Below, in pieces: positions 23,801 through 24,734 of a stretch of DNA of 24,734 bases (positions are counted from its first letter, which is position 1; every line of letters begins with the position of its first letter). The stretch comes from a virus. The position numbers and the translations under genes were made by a program. The stretch lies in the IMG/VR virus record IMGVR_UViG_3300028550_002813, positions 1-24,734 of that record, one strand, 5' to 3'. Below the pieces are notes generated by a model. The model saw only the letters and a list, made by a program, of their open reading frames with translations. It did no database searches and was not told the origin of the DNA.

Positions 23801-24599
23801 AAACAGCTCCTAATTTTCTACCGTATAGATTGTTAGCTATCTCATCCGCCCCATAGTCTAGATAGTGTTGATAGGGGTCAAAGTCTGGGTTGTCCTGTGC
23901 GGCTCGTTGTAGATCTATATTCGCTGCCATATAAGCTTCTGCATTGAACATAGTTCCTTCAGTATCAGTTCTTTGAACGTCAGCTTTAGGTGCTTCACCT
24001 GTTCTTCTTTTGGCATCTGCTACAGCTTGTCCTGTTTTAACATCTTTTAAAAGTCTGGCTTTTTTAGCTGCTTCACTTTCAGTACTTCTATTCCTCGCCG
24101 TTGTAGCCGCTCTAGAAGCAGTAGCCACGTTAGGAGAAAAATTAAAACTAGCTCCCCCGGTTTCCTCATGAAGTGCTCTAGGTTCACCTGACTCCAAAAG
24201 TGCGCTAGGTTCACCTGACTCCAAAAGTGCTCTAGGTTCATCTGACTCCAATCTCCACGGCTCACCATTACCTACAGCAGGCTTAGGCCTAGGCGCAAGT
24301 TTAGCTGCTTTGTTAATTGGTTGAGGGGTATATCTCGGATCGTCTTCTAGTGATTTAGCTTTACGAACGTTCCCTTTCACTGCTACAGCTTCACGGACGT
24401 TCCCTCCCCCTGCTACAGCTTTACGAACGTTCCCTTTCCCTGCTACAGCAGGTTTACCTTGAAGTGCATCAGGAATATTCCTAAAGTCACCTGTATCAAT
24501 ATTAATACCGCCACCGTAAAGCTTCTTACGTTTTAAAGCTGCTAAACTTTTCCCCTTACCCTTACCTGTTTTATTCTTTTTTATTTCCGTTCTCCCCAT
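20850..24599 (-). CDS. Giant repeat-rich coiled-coil structural protein, 1249 aa
   Basis: Likely a virion fibre or internal structural protein; no enzyme motif seen. Regions in order: a basic start (residues 1-45; KGKGKSLAALKRKK); three 10-residue repeats (about 50-80); three 9-residue repeats (about 116-143); a module FNAEAYMAANIDLQRAAQ, then DPYQHYLDYGADEIANN (about 218-262), resembling the 'YLAANPDV..HYLxYG' modules of large secreted adhesin- or hemolysin-type proteins; an acidic, disordered Thr/Glu/Ala part (270-480); then from about 600 to 1220 a Gln/Asn/Ala-rich helix with four exact-length 55-residue repeats (718-937). The end (QWNAANAQAVEQSNITWRR and AATFWQDMRQ-like text) matches a family I know only as marine-phage structural proteins. 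Starts at ATG 24599, 19 bases inside the preceding gene. Tail-fibre identity is not proven. Confidence 0.72.
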   Translation of the reverse strand: MGRTEIKKNKTGKGKGKSLAALKRKKLYGGGINIDTGDFRNIPDALQGKPAVAGKGNVRKAVAGGGNVREAVAVKGNVRKAKSLEDDPRYTPQPINKAAKLAPRPKPAVGNGEPWRLESDEPRALLESGEPSALLESGEPRALHEETGGASFNFSPNVATASRAATTARNRSTESEAAKKARLLKDVKTGQAVADAKRRTGEAPKADVQRTDTEGTMFNAEAYMAANIDLQRAAQDNPDFDPYQHYLDYGADEIANNLYGRKLGAVSTVTGEEDIQKLKDPKDIEADTVTAAAGLTVTGPTAQGEKADDITGNTYESTPVQDLDPTEAAQSDVTREGEATEATLTERAEAGALTAEEIEAAQAQEAAQRPDSKDYATAARDDDAPITVEDVDGPAVTKRKVETMSEEEKQELLGLVTKEGVELEDIPEFKLAKERKAQVGDAKTKVANELGDAPSVDFEGRQGITGTAPQGDASQIGGIPTAAAAAMSAITGAERMAGAADMMSVVAKIPADITAAISEDPATVAAQLDSGADPTTIAAVAALPVEALVSTQMENLLAGMEEGKTPLWARPAVAQVEQMMASRGLSVSTVGRDALFNAIIQSALPMAQSNAQALQQRAQQNLSNEQQANMSTAQNTMQIRMQNLANQQTAASQSADMAQQIKVQQGSFNQQAVMTSAQQKQETNLANAQLAQQRAQQESAQKQQVAISNLGAGVQSDLANLQYLNAAASQNMTADQQSKLASYNAQIARTMRQADLEQDMEKANLAGELQVELSNLTEQNAASRDTMSAENQERLTNLNTLVDFKKTNAALAQQMDLANLNNEQQMELANLSERAATDSANMTEANRMKLQELTVYTSMMAKNEDLRQGAEMAQLSASEKVQLANLTFKNQADAQSMSAANNAELQVYERKMAAGQVNAQLAQQMGLANLSNEQSATMFNAQIDANMDMKQFDSNQQIALSNSQFVKTFSLKNLDNRQQAAMQNATALASMDMANADALTRVSVENAKNFLAMDMANLSNDQQGRILDQQMKQQQYLSEAAASNASKQFNATSKNQTEQFMVGVGQQMEQFNTAQANAMTQSNVSEQNRMTAIREGNQLDADKFTSQITLQAKTYNAEMDAKAEQWNAANAQAVEQSNITWRRSANTAATAAQNAANQQSASFEFNMNTADQATFWQDMRQTAQNDFASDETERDRIVNVVNAALQNEQLMTNAGLRSHRDELFRLLTRVTGGAAPSGGPAENRNVGRG
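21789..22448 (-). repeat. Four tandem 55-aa (165-bp) hendecad coiled-coil repeats
   Basis: Units cover residues 718-772, 773-827, 828-882 and 883-937 of the 1249-residue protein. They begin LANLQYLNAA, LSNLTEQNAA, LANLSERAAT and LANLTFKNQA. Conserved points are L1, L4, M15, L23, hydrophobic or aromatic 26, L39 or similar, and L48 or A. Hydrophobics at 4, 15, 26, 37 and 48 are spaced by exactly 11, and 55 is five times 11, the signature of a hendecad coiled coil. DNA identity between units is low, so the repeat is old and kept at protein level. Confidence 0.8.
24171..24251 (-). repeat. Three tandem 27-bp (9-aa) repeats
   Basis: AAGTGCTCTAGGTTCACCTG plus ACTCCAA (+ strand) is present three times with only one or two base changes. 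It encodes ESGEPRALL-type units (ESDEPRALL, ESGEPSALL, ESGEPRALH). Near-identity means recent duplication. Confidence 0.92.
24361..24450 (-). repeat. Three tandem 30-bp (10-aa) repeats
   Basis: Three 30-bp units beginning TTACGAACGTTCCCT, TCACGGACGTTCCCT and TTACGAACGTTCCCT, each ending CTGCTACAGC plus one base. They encode AVAGKGNVRK, AVAGGGNVRE and AVAVKGNVRK. They are unrelated in sequence and period to the 27-bp repeats 110 bases away in the same gene. Confidence 0.92.
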
Positions 24600-24734
24600 T
24601 TAGCTAAAGACTTGATACCGAAAGAAGCTGCCATTGCTGCACCTAAGAAACCTTTGTAGAAATCAGGCATTTCCTGTAGAGTAATGAAACCTTCTTTTAT
24701 ATAAGGAACCATGTCAGGAACGAATGCACCGATT
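24581..24734 (-). CDS. C-terminal end of a membrane-type or holin-like protein (cut by window edge)
   Basis: The - strand is open from the right edge to TAA at 24581-24583; the last 50 residues are visible. They read IGAFVPDMVPYIKEGFITLQ, then EMPDFYKGFLGAAMAASFGI, then KSLAKWGERK. This has a hydrophobic middle (FLGAAMAASFGI) and a basic end, similar in feel to the C-termini of small phage holin-type or tail-end membrane proteins. I do not recognise it with certainty. It overlaps the start of the 1249-residue gene by 19 bases, so they are co-transcribed. The N-terminus is outside the window, so its length and class cannot be judged. Confidence 0.6.
   Translation of the reverse strand, partial: IGAFVPDMVPYIKEGFITLQEMPDFYKGFLGAAMAASFGIKSLAKWGERK

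Noticed and set aside
24171-24450. Short direct repeats resembling a CRISPR array
   Set aside because: Units are head to tail without spacers, keep the reading frame of a long gene and encode simple peptide repeats; no cas genes apart from a lone Cas4-like nuclease typical of phages.

Overview
The window looks like an internal piece of a tailed double-stranded DNA phage genome, most likely a marine podovirus-type phage. It carries a T7-style replication set: a TOPRIM primase/DnaB-like helicase of T7 gp4 length, a T7 gp5-like family A DNA polymerase, a gp2.5-like ssDNA-binding protein and a T7-type endonuclease I. With these come a flavin-dependent thymidylate synthase and a vitamin B12-dependent class II ribonucleotide reductase. 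That mix is known from roseophage SIO1/cobavirus-like and other marine phages. No T7-type RNA polymerase, integrase, repressor or tRNA is visible. Host and exact group are inference; a roseobacter, SAR11 or SAR116-type host would fit.

Layout. Positions 1-10879 are all on the + strand and hold the nucleotide-metabolism and replication genes: thyX (cut by the left edge), two small unknowns, the ssDNA-binding protein, a small unknown, primase/helicase, DNA polymerase, an HNH endonuclease, a GIY-YIG endonuclease, a Cas4/RecB-like exonuclease, two small unknowns, endonuclease I, a DUF3310 protein, a small basic protein, the class II reductase and two small unknowns. Genes are packed with ATGA, GTGA and TAATG overlaps, which implies translational coupling. 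The HNH/GIY-YIG pair looks like a homing-endonuclease insertion between polymerase and exonuclease.

At 10879/10880 the direction flips. Everything from 10880 to the right edge is on the - strand and is transcribed right to left. In that order it holds: the end of a membrane-type protein, a 1249-residue repeat-rich coiled-coil structural protein, three proteins resembling or syntenic with internal virion proteins (430, 177 and 695 residues), a 1396-residue internal virion or ejection-type protein, a LysM-lysozyme, a possible 28-residue membrane peptide, and three very basic small proteins. The two blocks meet tail to tail with no spacer, on a 16-bp perfect palindrome containing both stop codons.

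How it works together. ThyX and the reductase make dNTPs from host nucleotides. Endonuclease I and the exonuclease probably break down host DNA and process recombination intermediates. Primase/helicase, polymerase and the ssDNA-binding protein form the replisome. The - strand block supplies virion and ejection proteins and the cell-wall enzyme. There is no stretch over 300 bases without a gene. The least-explained parts are the repeat architecture of the 1249-residue protein and the basic-protein cassette at 10880-11603.
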